Below are positions 1 to 10,713 of a stretch of 64,000 nucleotides of DNA, in pieces (the stretch's first letter is position 1; each line of letters opens with the position of its first letter). The notes beneath the pieces were generated by a model, which was not told the DNA's origin, did no database searches, and saw only the letters and a program-made list of their open reading frames with translations. The DNA is from Prochilodus magdalenae (taxonomy: Eukaryota; Chordata; Actinopteri; Characiformes; Prochilodontidae), in NCBI GenBank assembly GCA_024036415.1, contig JAMWET010000756.1:262001-326000 (forward strand), given 5' to 3'. Made by a program: the position numbers and the translations under genes.

Positions 1-217
1 CTATTCCTGCACACAGCCGAGTTGTGCCAGCTCCAAGTCTACAACAGACAGAACAATACAATGAACAATGGAGCTGTATTGAGCCTGTGCTTCACTAAAA
101 AGGGCTATCACTAAAAAACTACAGATTATCATAAATTCCATATTCATACACAGTATGCTGAGCAAACATATTGCATATATTTTTTTTTGTACAGTGTAGG
201 TTTTGTTAGATACTCAC

Positions 218-497
218 CTCCCCTGTTCTAGGAGCACTATCTCTGTCCAGCCTAGCTTGGCAAGATGATAGGCAACAGATGTTCCAACAATGCCCCCACC
301 ACATATTACCACTCGGGCCTGGCTGGGTAAAGGTGTGGGGTGGCTGTCCTGAGCTGTGGTTAAAAACCGAATTGAGCCCCACAAGACCTGCCGGTCCCGT
401 CTGGGTCCACAGCATCTAGCATCTGAGAAGAGCCGAGGGAGCAGCCCAGGCGAGAGAGCCCTAGAGCTCCACACACAGCTGCGCATGGCTCTTCCAC
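218..497 (-). CDS. pdpr: pdpr first coding exon (pyruvate dehydrogenase phosphatase regulatory subunit), partial
   Basis: Start codon at 486 on the minus strand, 11 nt after a splice acceptor (exon begins at 497; pyrimidine tract TGTTGTTTTACAG). The exon codes for 89 residues plus two bases and ends at 218 before a good GTGAGTA donor. The first 55 or so residues are arginine-rich with almost no acidic residues, as in a mitochondrial presequence. After that comes a beta-alpha-beta FAD-binding start with the GGGIVG dinucleotide motif, followed by a segment ending in LLEQGR that closely matches the N-terminus of vertebrate PDPR. PDPR is a DMGDH/sarcosine-dehydrogenase-like flavoprotein of the mitochondrial matrix that lowers the Mg2+ sensitivity of pyruvate dehydrogenase phosphatase. 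The human protein is about 880 aa, so roughly 90% of the gene lies to the left of position 1. DMGDH and SARDH share the fold but match less well. Confidence 0.88.
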
Positions 498-2114
498 CTG
501 TAAAACAACACATACAGAGTTATCCACACCAACGGTTATACATAATAAGCAGAAAAAAAACTGTAACTTGTAGGTAAAATGAGGCTAGTTTAAAAAGGAT
601 AAGAAAATCCTACTTTTCCTAAACAAACGAGGATAAAGAAAATAAAATGCTTTTACACCAATAGCTTCAATGAAAGAAAACACCAATCAATCCAAATAAC
701 TTTAAAGGAGGATTCCAGGTCAGAAAATGTAATCTTTGCAGGACTAATAATTATCCTTATCATGCAGCACTTAAATCTTAATATTACAGTCCCAACTGGA
801 TTAAATGAATGGTTACTAATAAAACTAAAGGATCAAAGTCATCAACTGTAAAGCACACAGTACAGGACAAGAGGTGGACAACACAACTGTTCTCGCAAAA
901 AACTACTATATAACATGCTTTCTGAACAGAAGAGTGGATACTGTCAGTGCTAAAGGAACACCAAATTGACCATAACCAGTCCTGTCGAATTGGACTTGCA
1001 GTGCAGCTTATAAAACCCTGAATAAAAACACTACGGTTATAGATTTTATATATTTTGTCTGTTCCAGCTTATTAAATCTTAGAAAACTTTAATTCTGTGA
1101 TGCTGACTGTCACAATATTTTTGCCATGCTTCCCATACCTACACTGACAACACATTCATACTCTTCGTTTCAGGCCACAGACTCTTCCCTAATTCCCTAA
1201 TAACCTCTCTACTTGCCATGTACAGTTATCATGCAGCTCACTGTATTGTTGGTTCTCATGCAAATGACATACAGGTGAACTCAAAACCTTGACCACTGTT
1301 TGAAACTACAGAGATGGAGAGCTACAGAACAAACACCTTGTTCCTGTTTTCCTCGCTGTGGAACACTCAGTCAATTCTTGAAGAACATATACTTTGCACC
1401 AGGTGTGCTGATGCATAAAACGCAAAAGAAGGTGTGGTTTTTAGAAACTCCAGGACCAGAGTTTTTACAACAGGCAGTGTGAACAGCCACCAAAATGACC
1501 TTGAACTTGATATTCTCTGCTCTGAAATGTTCACAGTCCACAGTGTGATGATTCCTAGGATGCCCACATTTGTGCTCTGACGTTTGAAATCCATGGAGGG
1601 CAACAGTACACCAGTTGTAAACAGCCCTCTTCAGATCAGAGGAAACACAGTAGATTCTGACATTGTAGGTCTTCTGTAGACTTTCCAGACCCTTCAGTTT
1701 TTATATAAATCTGGAGCTAGACCCGAGTAACTTACAAGAACAGAGGTGGAAAAAAGATACAAGACTCAGAGATACTCAAGGCGTTCCGGTTTGTTAGAAG
1801 TGGTCAACACTGAACTGCGCTCACTTTGCTTATCTAGAACAGCCAAGAACTGCGAGGAGGTTACAGGGTAGCTCAAAAAAGACATACCAGAAGTGCTTGA
1901 AATCAACCACATAACACCAGTCGATTATTTCTGTTTACCGAGTGAGCTAGGTGGATAGTGTTTCAACTACCAGCATGTGTTAGACCAATATTCGCAACAT
2001 ACTGTAAGTTTTACCAGCAGCTGCCTTTAGTTGCTTGTAGTTTATTCTCCTGAAGGTTAGAACATGTAAACAACTACTAACTCGTTCAGTCTGCAGGTTC
2101 ACGGCGAAGCTCAA

Positions 2115-2208
2115 TCAGCTTATTCGTACTTTACCGTTCCACCTTAAAGGGTGCAGCAGTAACATTCTCGCCTTAAGGTGGAACGGGAAAATACGAATAA
2201 GAAGCTGA
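2115..2208. repeat. Short hairpin element (MITE-like)
   Basis: Two arms of about 33-36 bp face each other: 2115-2147 begins TCAGCTTATTCGTA and ends TTCCACCTTAA; 2173-2208 reads TTAAGGTGGAACGGG then TACGAATAAGAAGCTGA. They are near-perfect reverse complements with a 25-bp loop. Related copies occur at 16260-16389 and 44030-44105, so this is a dispersed family rather than a local accident. No protein is encoded. It lies in the likely first intron of pdpr. Confidence 0.7.
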
Positions 2209-2283
2209 CTTCAGCCTCGGGGGTTCACGATAGCTACCTAGCTAGCGCTGTTTACAACCAAAGACATAAAGCTAAAGTTGTGC

Positions 2284-2312
2284 TTATAAAGTGAGGTAAC
2301 CTCACCTTATAA
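2284..2312. repeat. Short palindrome TTATAAAGTGAGGT...ACCTCACCTTATAA
   Basis: A 14-bp arm at 2284-2297 is repeated as its reverse complement at 2299-2312 with one mismatch and a 1-bp spacer. It lies just downstream of the candidate pdpr first-exon donor. Function unknown; it could be a small foldback or a remnant of a repeat. Confidence 0.5.
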
Positions 2313-2345
2313 ACACAGCCAGTGTCTGCTGCTGCTACTGCTTAC

Positions 2346-2720
2346 CTGCTGTACCCGCTCCACCTCCGGACAACAATGTTTACTTGTTAGCCGTGCTAGC
2401 CACTCGCTAACTTCTACTATGGCTAGCTACACAGCTAACCGACCAGGGCGTTGGACTGCAACCCAGTGGGTGAACTGTTGCTAAGGTTAGCTGGTTCGCT
2501 AACGGTACATATCTCGTAAGCTAGCTCGCTCAGTGGCCCTTGCTGCTGCTGTTGCTGTCTGCTAACGTTAATTAAGACGGCTCTTCTTCTTTTGCTGTCC
2601 AGGGCAGACAGGAGAAACATAGCGCCGCTGTCGGACTGCAGGAGGGTAGTAGCTTGTACATCTCGTACACTTCGTATCCCCTGCCTTCCAGGTCTGTAGC
2701 ACTTGACCCACTATCTCAGG
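2346..2720 (-). promoter_or_regulatory. pdpr: Candidate pdpr non-coding exon 1 and promoter
   Basis: Between about 2350 and 2720 the base composition becomes less AT-rich, with several CpGs and repeated GCTAGC, GTTAGC and AACGTTA words. The sequence has no long reading frame. A consensus donor on the minus strand sits at 2345, which would end a 5' untranslated exon that splices to the coding exon at 497. The upstream limit of the exon is not visible. The same word composition occurs beside the zdhhc7 first exon. This is inference from splice site and composition only. Confidence 0.35.
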
Positions 2721-2971
2721 AGCACCCGGCACACCCGGTTTTCCATTAGCACAGGAATTTACCGTTTTAATTCACAGTAAAACAAAAGTAGGAAGGACAA
2801 AAGGGCCATGCGTAAAAGGCTATCTGTGTATATATTTTTTGTTGTTTAAATAATGAGAGAAAGGTTTGATAAGAAAGGCTCAGTTCTTGCCAACACTTAT
2901 GAAACGATAATATATGGCAATGTATTGGAAAATACAGTGCAATATATTAAATAATACAATGTCATATATGG

Positions 2972-3320
2972 GAAACAAGTGCATATATTTTGCATATATT
3001 TATATAGTGATAAAGTTATATATCACATATATAGTTTTATATATGTGAGAATATTTTCATACATACATGTGGCAATATACAGTATGTATATATTCTCACA
3101 TATATAAAACTATATATATTATCATATATGCAAACACATATGGAGAAATACATATGATGTCTATTACATATAAAATGAAATATATTACAGTATATAAGTA
3201 AATATATATTATACTACCATACATACAATATATGAAAAGCGGCAATTCTTATGTATTGTACAATATATTGTAATATATATATCACTATATAAATATATGC
3301 TAAATATATGCACTTGTTTC
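2972..3320. repeat. 349-bp AT-rich nested palindrome
   Basis: The outer arms, 2972-3012 and 3280-3320, are reverse complements with one mismatch in 41 bases (both begin or end with GAAACAAGTGCATATATTT). Inside, 3029-3054 and 3090-3115 form a second, perfect 26-bp inverted pair around ATATAGTTTTATATATGTGAG. The whole block is made mostly of ATAT words and encodes nothing. It looks like a non-autonomous foldback or MITE; no clear target-site duplication could be fixed by eye. Confidence 0.75.
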
Positions 3321-3839
3321 ATAAAGGAAGTCACAATTGTTCACTGTGGTGGTGATAGGAAGCAGACGTTTGAAGCACTAAAACCTCTAAAAGCTTTTAA
3401 AGTCTCACCGCTCTGTGCTTAATATGTTGCCTGCTGTCTAAGATACTGGTTTTGTAATGTTGAGGATTTAAAGGGGTACATGTGGGCATTGAGAGGCAAA
3501 ATAGTCCCCAAAGAAGCCACAATTTTACCATGATCAACCCCACCTGACTTATACAATGGGATATAAAATCATACACCCGTTGTTTGTTTTAGGGTACTTT
3601 CTGACAAATATAATGAAATATAAGATTTAGTTACTTACTAAAATTAATTTTCAAAATACACTCATCAGCAATATAAGTTGCACCTATATCACCTATGTCA
3701 TGTTGGTAGCATCCTTTGCAGTTGCAATTTGTGTAGAAGGAAGAGATAAAGAGGGGTCGTATTGTACGGCCCCGGAACCGGATGGTCTTATTGAAGTACT
3801 GTGTGCCATACCAGTCAAACGGATGCTACCTTAGCACAC

Positions 3840-4393
3840 TGTTGATAGCAGTGGATAGAAGAAGCCACACACCATTGACATGAAGGATCTGGGTGACCTT
3901 CACAGACCGAGAAGAGAGAGAACCGACAGATTGTCAGACATTCATGGAGTGACCTAACAAGCAAGCAGTGATGCCCTTTATGAGTCATCCTGTTAGACCA
4001 GCACTAGTGGCAGACGGCTGCATGACACTGTTACATGACACTGCCCTTAACAGCACGTCAGTGTCGCCAAAGACTGTCATAGAGTAACTCAGAATGGCGG
4101 CGGGTCATCTTTAGTGACGAGTCTCGCTTTTGTCTTCGTGGAGACAACCAACAAATCCGTATGTGGAGGCACTGTGGTCATCACCAAGATGAACGGTTTG
4201 TTGTCACATGTCGCACATCCAGAAGGCCTGGTGTCACTTCACTTCACCTCCACTCCTACTGCAAAATCTGACGGAACTGTGTAAGAATATTGAAGCCACA
4301 TGGGAAGGATTATCACAGGACACCATTAGGAACCTCTACAACTCCATACCGAGATGTTGCATTGGCCTACATGCGGGCTTGAGGCCATATTGA
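3840..4393 (+). pseudogene. Tc1/mariner-type transposase remnant
   Basis: A decayed plus-strand transposase. At about 4095-4200 the frame reads WRRVIFSDESRFCLRGD, the region around the second catalytic aspartate of Tc1-like DDE transposases. At 4268-4393 another frame reads an ATWEGLSQDTIRNLYNSIPR-type C-terminal helix followed by a stop. The two parts are in different frames and the middle of the protein is missing, so the gene is dead. Left of 4090 the similarity is weak and the boundary is approximate. Terminal repeats were not found by eye. Confidence 0.65.
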
Positions 4394-4651
4394 GACACAC
4401 TACTTCTGTATGTGTAACTTAATAAATATTGCCCATATCAGTCTAGATTTACCATCATTTATTGTTGCTGGTAACCTTTATCTTCCTTCCAAATAGCACT
4501 CCTTCTGACCCACCCCTCTGGGTGCAACTATTCTTTTGATGAAAAGTGTATTATGCACAAATTTGTCTCACTCTCTGCTTGACAGATTCTGCTAAAAAGT
4601 GATTATTATTATATTATTAGCAATTCATAATTTGTGTATTTTGTACTTATA

Positions 4652-5284
4652 CAGTGGTGTGAAAATGTGTTTGCGCCCTTTATGATTTCTTATTTGTTTG
4701 CATGTTTGTCACTCTTAAATGTTTCAGATCATCAAACAAATGTATATATTAGCCAACACAAGTAAACATAAAATGTTGTTTTTAAATAAAAAAGGCTTTT
4801 ATTATTAAGGGAGGAAAAAATCCAAACCTACATGGCCCTGTGTGAAAAGTGTTTGCCCCTTAAACCTAATAACTGGTTGGGCGGCAACAACTGCAATCAA
4901 GCGTTTGCGGTAACTTGCAATGAGTCTTTCACAGCACTGTAGAGACATTTTGACCCACTCAACTTTCCAGAATTGTTATAATTCACACATTGGAGGGTTT
5001 TCGAGCATGAACCGCCTTTTTAAGGTCATGCCACAGCATCTCAATAGATTCAGGTCAGGACTTTGACTAGGTCACTCCAAAGTCTTCACTTTGTTTTCTT
5101 CAGCCATTCAGAGGTGAACTTGCTGGTGTGTTTTGGATCATTGTCCTACTGCAGAACCCAAGTTCGTTTCAGCTTCAAAACTGAAAGTGTTTTTAACTTA
5201 TATTTTAATTTGTTTGATGATCTGAGACCTTTAAGAGTGACAAACATGCAATCATGAAGGGACAAACACTTTTTCACAACACTG
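4652..5284 (-). mobile_element. Tc1-like transposon, internally deleted
   Basis: Element ends are clear: CAGTGGTGTGAAAA at 4652 and its complement TTTTCACAACACTG ending at 5284, each next to a TA dinucleotide, the Tc1/mariner target site. The inverted repeats extend about 85-95 bp (4652-4747 and 5205-5284). Between them, on the minus strand, are pieces of the transposase C-terminal half: 4985-5170 corresponds to the segment with the SPDLNPIE-type motif, here broken, and 4860-4985 to the tail. The N-terminal DNA-binding part and the first catalytic residue are absent, so it is non-autonomous. About 630 bp instead of the usual 1.2-1.6 kb. Confidence 0.85.
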
Positions 5285-6069
5285 TATATAAAACATGGTC
5301 ATAATTAATTTAGTTAATGACCAACTTTTCTTTCTCATTCAAAAAGCGGTCTGTTTTGAAACACACATAACTTCAGTGTGAATGGATGAAGCTGAACATC
5401 TGTAGACTGGAATGATTTCCATATATGAAAGTTTCTTTATACAGGCTGTATAAACTGAGGAGTGAACTTAACAATGTTTACATACTACATCATATGTTTT
5501 ATATTTACAGGAAATAAGGAGATTCAGGTTTTCTAAGATCTGCACCCTGTGACTTTTGGTGATGGGTTTAATGTGTGGTGCACAGACACACAGCTGCGGG
5601 TGAAGGCCTAGGTGTTACTCCTTTTCTCCTGTAGAGTGAGCTATAGAGCTGTGCAATTGCACACAGTACGAGTTATGTGAATGTAGGTAGAATAAAAAGC
5701 AAGGCATCTGGATGTCTGTTTATTTATTTATTTAGTCATTTAATTATTGCCTACAAGCCATTCGATCCTACCACACTATAGATGTTTGGATTTGGTCACA
5801 TAATTTTGAATATGATTAAAAATATGCAATATGATATTAACTAAGTCATGCAATTTTTCATTTTGGTCCACTCCACTTTATAGTAAAGATGTCAACAGGT
5901 GGGTCAGGTGAGGTATATTTTACAAGGACTTTTTTTGGCTTCATTGAATCTCATTTTGGGAGTGGATATTGAGAAATCTCAGGATGATGCCAGACCATAT
6001 AATAACTAAAGCCTTAGTGAGAACCTAAAAATCTCTACAGGTAGGACACAGTACATCTATTCCAGCTGT

Positions 6070-6073
6070 TTAT

Positions 6074-6108
<35 letters not shown>

Positions 6109-6153
6109 AGCACACATATATATATTTATTTATACATACACATATATATATGC
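6070..6153. repeat. AT/CATATA microsatellite
   Basis: About 84 bp of TATA and CATATA units, including an uninterrupted (TA)n run at roughly 6082-6108. Confidence 0.9.
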
Positions 6154-6639
6154 TACGTACATGTTGGATGTGTCCCTTTGGCCTTTAAATGTCATTGATT
6201 TTCTTTACCCTATCGCCAGTTCTGGGGTGCCACTTAACAAGCATTCATTATAAACTCATGGGTCAGAAGCCACAGCAGGGAAACTCATTAAGTAAACTTT
6301 AAGCCGCAATCAAAAATCACTGCAACTAGTAGCAGTGCAGCTAGTTTTTCCCCTGCATCACCAACAAAAGCTTTCAATAACGATACGCCCACTACATTAT
6401 GTAATGTTGCATTTGCTGATGCACTGATTCAGCAGTTGATTATAGGGACTGTTTGTGTCCACATGCATATGACATGCCTCTGTTACGAGGGGCAGATGAT
6501 TTCTGTCAGCAGATGTCAAATTTGCATCCTAATCACCACAGATTGCTTTCCATTCTATAATGGGCCTTAGTTTTAGCCTTGCCTGAGAGCTCTTTACAGT
6601 GGTACTTGGCTTTCAACACATACCTAAAGCCTACATCCA

Positions 6640-6800
6640 TCTTCAGGGTATTTTAAATGTCATTTTAGGCCAAAGCAATGGAGGAGACATCACGCAGTGC
6701 ATTTTTTACCATTTCGTTTAGTAGCTTTTTGCGAGGAAGCATTTTAAGGCATTAAACTCTTCAGGTGTCTGGTTCCTATCACCACCACTGTGAACCTATA
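6640..6800 (-). repeat. Copy of a dispersed inverted-repeat family
   Basis: Contains TTTAGTAGCTTTTTGCGAGG and GGTTCCTATCACCACCACTG. The same words, in the same order, recur at 11750-11860, and the second word recurs in both orientations at 3343, 11307, 12796, 13246, 35918, 36842 and 36980. Probably a non-autonomous DNA transposon with long inverted arms. Limits are approximate. Confidence 0.55.
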
Positions 6801-7627
6801 ATAGATGGACACACATATATAAAGAATTTGGCAAATCCCCTCCGTAAGCTGTCCATGCATTGGCTCTAATGATTTGATCACGGAGGGATCTGTACAAGGT
6901 TTTAGCTTCTTTTTGTCCCACTGCTCAGCAAGTGCTCCTGGCCCTGAAGCAACGAGCCCAAGTTTTATTTGGTGAGAATTCTGATTAGTCTTTGATGATT
7001 GGACCGCATTTGCTATTGCTGGTGGAAGAGATATGTGCTTGATGGTGTAGCCATGGTGATCACTCACCCGCTCAGCAAACTGACAGTGAGTGCACTCGGG
7101 AAATTCACTCTTATCTGCCATTAAAGTGCTCTTAGCACAACACAGCGAAGCAGAGAGCGTGAAGGTGAATGACAAGTATATGATAAACAAATAAGTTCTG
7201 CTAGAGTTTCTTTATCAGTTTGATTGTGTTTAACAGGCATGTTCGAGTTGACTGGAAAGTGATCTAGGTGATTTAACGAGCTTGCTCTAAAGACGGCTAT
7301 TCGATATATACAATCTGTATACATTCAACCTTCTGGGCTTTCCAACCAGAGTATCATAAATTACTATTCAGCTGCTTTCATACAGGAACACGGTGATAAA
7401 AAGATTGCTTATAAATAATAAGTTGCTTAAAGGAGCAGTATGTAAGCTTACACAATCAATATGTAAGACTTTTAGTTAAAACTTTACCTAAAATTACTCC
7501 AAAATTACCTAAAATTATCAACAGAATGGACTGTACATCAAAGACATCTGTGTACACTGTTGCAGAGATATCTACTGAAGTTAACACGCTAGCCAGCTGG
7601 CACCAGCCTTTGCTGTTTCATGATACT

Positions 7628-7838
7628 ACATTTACGGCATTTAGCTAACGCTTTTATCCAGAGCGACTTACAAGGTTAATCATATTACAGGTAGGCCAGT
7701 GTAGTGTTAGGAGTCTTGCCCAAGGACTCTCATTAGTGTAGCACAGCATAGTCACATAGACTGGGATTTGAACCCCAGTCTCCCACATGTAGAAATGGCA
7801 CTCTGGGTAGTGGTGTTACCCGCTGAGCTACACTATTG
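7628..7838 (-). mobile_element. tRNA-derived SINE
   Basis: Read on the minus strand, the head is tRNA-like: box A TAGCTCAGCGGG at 7830-7819 and box B GGTTCAAATCC at 7773-7763, the RNA polymerase III internal promoter elements, about 45 bp apart. The rest ends in a tail at 7628-7675 with GTAAGTCGCTCTGGATAAAA, a 3' end that is very common in fish genomes and shared with LINEs that mobilise such SINEs. About 210 bp long. No target duplication was fixed. Confidence 0.8.
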
Positions 7839-9369
7839 TGCACGAGTGACACAAGTAACAGCAGTGAAGAGGAACAAGGCGGTACTGTGTGGAGTATGAA
7901 TTCAACAGATCATCATATTACATAATGCTTCTTTAAAACAGTACAGCTATTTTTTTTTTATACCTAGTTATTTCATATTTCTTATCATATTCATCAAAAA
8001 TTCATCATACTGTACTGTTATTTTTTGACTGCAGTATTTAATCAAAACGTTATTACTTTCGCCCACCTCAAACAGGGTTTTTCATTACATCACCGAGCCC
8101 CAGAAGGCAGAGAATACAAATATAAACCAATAATATTATATTTTATCTCTTTCACCCACACCTTTTAATGAATAAAGCCAGCCCAGAGACCCACACTGAC
8201 ACCACGTTTCACTCTGAAACACGTCACAGTATAGCAGGAAAATGCACCAAGACTCCCGATTCAGCCTGACTGGAAAGAATGTGTGCTCACAACTAATTCA
8301 TGTTATATAGTAGAACAAGCAGCATAGCCGTTCTAGGCATGTACACTGTTAAAGAACATAAGAGATAGATCTGTAAATCAGCCTTGAGGCAGACCTAGTA
8401 CACTTCCAAACAAGACACAAATGTTGTTCACATTGTTTATTAATGTAATAAATATAATCAATCGTATGTACACTATTTCAACATGAGTGCATTATGTACA
8501 AATTCACTATACATCTGTTGCCAGGTTCGCACAGATACACCTAAGAGTCATAGTGCACAATCTAAGGGGCCCATTAAAGAACTGAAATACTAAGGAACTG
8601 TGTGCAGCCCAAAGCTTGGACACAATCGCTGGTCTGAAATACTGACTCCAGTGGAATACTTGTAATACTGGCTCCAATGAGGACACTTAACAATGTTCTT
8701 CTGTTAAATGCAGTGGGTTGCTGAGCTAAAGCGTTGAGGTGTGCTTAAAGGTTTGTGAGATTCAGGCTTGTAACTCTTCACTCAATCACATTCAGGCTCC
8801 ATAGCCCTAAAGAGACATCAGTTGGGCCTGCCAGTGCATTTCTGTTACATTCGTAATCTAGGCTCAAGGCTAATAAGGGAATCTTCTATGTCTACAGCTT
8901 CGAATGAATTTGTTCAAAGTTTCACCTTTTTACATACATAATCCTCAACAAGAGCCGTCACGAGCCCTGATTCGTGTTAATATTTCTGAGAGAAAGTTGG
9001 GAAAGGCCAAATCTCGCCCTGATTTCGCTGTTATTTCAGCCACCACACTCTTCAGCATGGCGTTCTTTTGATTCACCGTTTCCTCACACAGGGGGGGAAA
9101 AAGCCTCCTGTAACCTACTAATACTGCATTATAAAACCGTCCAGCCTGATGGGCTGGGTGCTCATATCCACAGCGGCAGTCGATTTAGCGTGCCTTGTTC
9201 TGTCTCGTCCTTTCATGAAACAGTGCTAACATGTAGACTAGTGCAGTGTGAGCTTCAGTCCGAGCCCCCGAACACCCGGGCAGGGTGAGCTGGCAGGCTG
9301 TTGGTGAAGCGCAGGTGGCCAGGGTGCTGGAAGAGGTCCCACATTTTGAGTACAGACGTGAGCCTAATT

Positions 9370-10098
9370 TCAAAGGTTGATAACTAAGTACCCTAGGATG
9401 CCAGCTATGAGTAAAACGGCGGTGAAAATGATCCCGGCAAAGACCTTCATCAGGCCTGCCTCGCCTTCTCCACCCTCTTTGGGCTCCTCCTCGCAAACAG
9501 AGATGACCCCCACTGAGGAATTGCCCACGCTGACGGTGGACTTAAGCTCTGCGCCCGCCTCCTGCTTGGCCTCCACGGCCCAGGGCGCCACCTGCACCTT
9601 CATCTCCATCTCCTCCATCATCTGGTCCACCTGGGCGATCTCGGTCTCCAGGTCCTTGAGATCGGATGTGTCGATGCCGGCGTCCGCCTCGTACTTCATG
9701 TTCTGCACGCTCATGGCGCGCGCCGCCACCGTCGTGGTGCTGCCCGTCATGCCCGTCTGGATGAAGTGGCGCGTGGGCACCTTGAGCGGGAAACTCTGCC
9801 CGATCTCCAGGGACCTCTTCATGTCCACCTCCAGGATCTCCATGCTGCTGGTGAAAAGAACCCACAGGCGCTCATACTCGACGCGGTCGTCGTTGCTGAT
9901 GCTCTTGTCTTTGAGCAGCGCGGTCAGCTTGGTCCGGTTGGCCACGGCCAGCTCCTGCGCTTTCTTGCGGGTCTTTTTGAGCTCCTCGCGCAGGTTCTGC
10001 GAGTCCGACGTGCTGCCCAGAGCCGAGACCAGGTGCCTGTAACAGGCGGTCACTTTGTTCAGCGCGTCCAGCATTGTTTTACATTCGTCTTTGCCCAT
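9370..10098 (-). CDS. rgs9bp: Regulator of G-protein signalling 9-binding protein (R9AP), intronless
   Basis: A 242-residue single-exon protein (human R9AP is 235 aa and also intronless). Start chosen at 10098 because [15 protein letters not shown] aligns with the N-terminus of R9AP; the frame stays open 59 codons further upstream but that part is unlike any family member. Residues 10-125 are a helical syntaxin-like bundle with [20 protein letters not shown] and an EYERLW segment. Residues 160-200 carry a second acidic coiled region (the SNARE-like part). The last 23 or so residues are a single hydrophobic membrane anchor ending in the C-terminal tail. R9AP holds the RGS9-1/Gbeta5 complex on photoreceptor disc membranes and speeds transducin GTP hydrolysis. 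The exon is much more GC-rich than its surroundings. Fish may carry more than one R9AP-like gene, so the exact paralogue is unsettled. Confidence 0.9.
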   Translation of the reverse strand: MGKDECKTMLDALNKVTACYRHLVSALGSTSDSQNLREELKKTRKKAQELAVANRTKLTALLKDKSISNDDRVEYERLWVLFTSSMEILEVDMKRSLEIGQSFPLKVPTRHFIQTGMTGSTTTVAARAMSVQNMKYEADAGIDTSDLKDLETEIAQVDQMMEEMEMKVQVAPWAVEAKQEAGAELKSTVSVGNSSVGVISVCEEEPKEGGEGEAGLMKVFAGIIFTAVLLIAGILGYLVINL

Positions 10099-10386
10099 GT
10101 CTGACTCCCGGTCGGTGCTTCCACTCTCACGGAGAGAAATGAAAGAAACCCGGCTGTTGTAGAAAAGACACAAATAATAACAGTAATAAAAACGTGGTGC
10201 GTTATTGCGCCTCGGCAGGTAAGCGCACGCTCGTCCGCTAGTTTCCACAAGAGCCGAGCAGCCATACAAATCCACTCTGCTCTCTCATCACAGCAAATTC
10301 CTCTCCAGCCATGTTCCCTGCCTCTGACGGAGAGCAGTCAGGCTTAACAGTAAATGGATCTGTAAACAGCTTTACTTTTGCCCTCG

Positions 10387-10713
10387 GAGATTAGTCTTCG
10401 TCAGTAACCCGAACAGTAGGCGGGCTGAGCATCAATATAAAGCCATGTTCTTTCCCCTCACAGCTACCAGGCTACATCAGACGGTAATCCATGAAACGAA
10501 GGCTGAAAGTGGGAGTTCAGCGTCTACCCAAAACTCACCAACACCAACACACATCGTTAGAGCGACTGATCCTTCCAGAAGAGACGCAATCTGGCCTCAG
10601 AGATAAATGATGATGATGATGATGATGAAGATGGTGATGATAATTTGCCGGACCAAAAAAAATCCCTTTGAGTTAAATGAGCTGGAGTCATCCAGGGTGG
10701 AGTGCTTTAATCC
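10387..10713 (-). promoter_or_regulatory. Possible OTX/CRX-type sites upstream of the rgs9bp-type gene
   Basis: TAATCC occurs at 10485-10490 and 10708-10713, and GATTA (TAATC on the other strand) at about 10389-10393, all within 620 bp upstream of the start codon. TAATCC is the core bound by the photoreceptor homeodomain factors CRX and OTX2, which would suit a photoreceptor gene. Six-base matches are weak evidence alone. Confidence 0.3.
10607..10638. repeat. GAT/ATG trinucleotide repeat
   Basis: About ten imperfect GAT units in the upstream region of the rgs9bp-type gene, non-coding. Confidence 0.8.

Larger units (their letters stand above)
498..2345 (-). other. pdpr: Probable pdpr 5' intron
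   Basis: No coding exon is visible between the acceptor at 498-500 and a candidate minus-strand donor (AGCAG then GTAAG) at about 2345. The stretch is AT-rich with only short random reading frames. It contains the hairpin element listed at 2115-2208 and a small palindrome at 2284-2312. That this is one intron is inferred from the two splice sites, not shown by transcript evidence. Confidence 0.45.
5285..9369. other. Spacer between Tc1 element and rgs9bp-type gene
   Basis: No convincing gene. Contents seen: an AT microsatellite near 6.1 kb, a dispersed inverted-repeat family fragment at 6640-6800, a tRNA-derived SINE at 7628-7838 and, at the right, probable 3' untranslated sequence of the rgs9bp-type gene. 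On the minus strand TTTATT at 8436-8441 gives an AATAAA signal that could end that transcript. A 148-residue minus-strand reading frame at 6744-7190 has no family I recognise. Confidence 0.5.

Noticed and set aside
9377..10042. 221-codon plus-strand frame
   Set aside because: It lies exactly opposite the rgs9bp-type coding exon; a GC-rich exon with biased codons leaves long antisense frames. No family resemblance.
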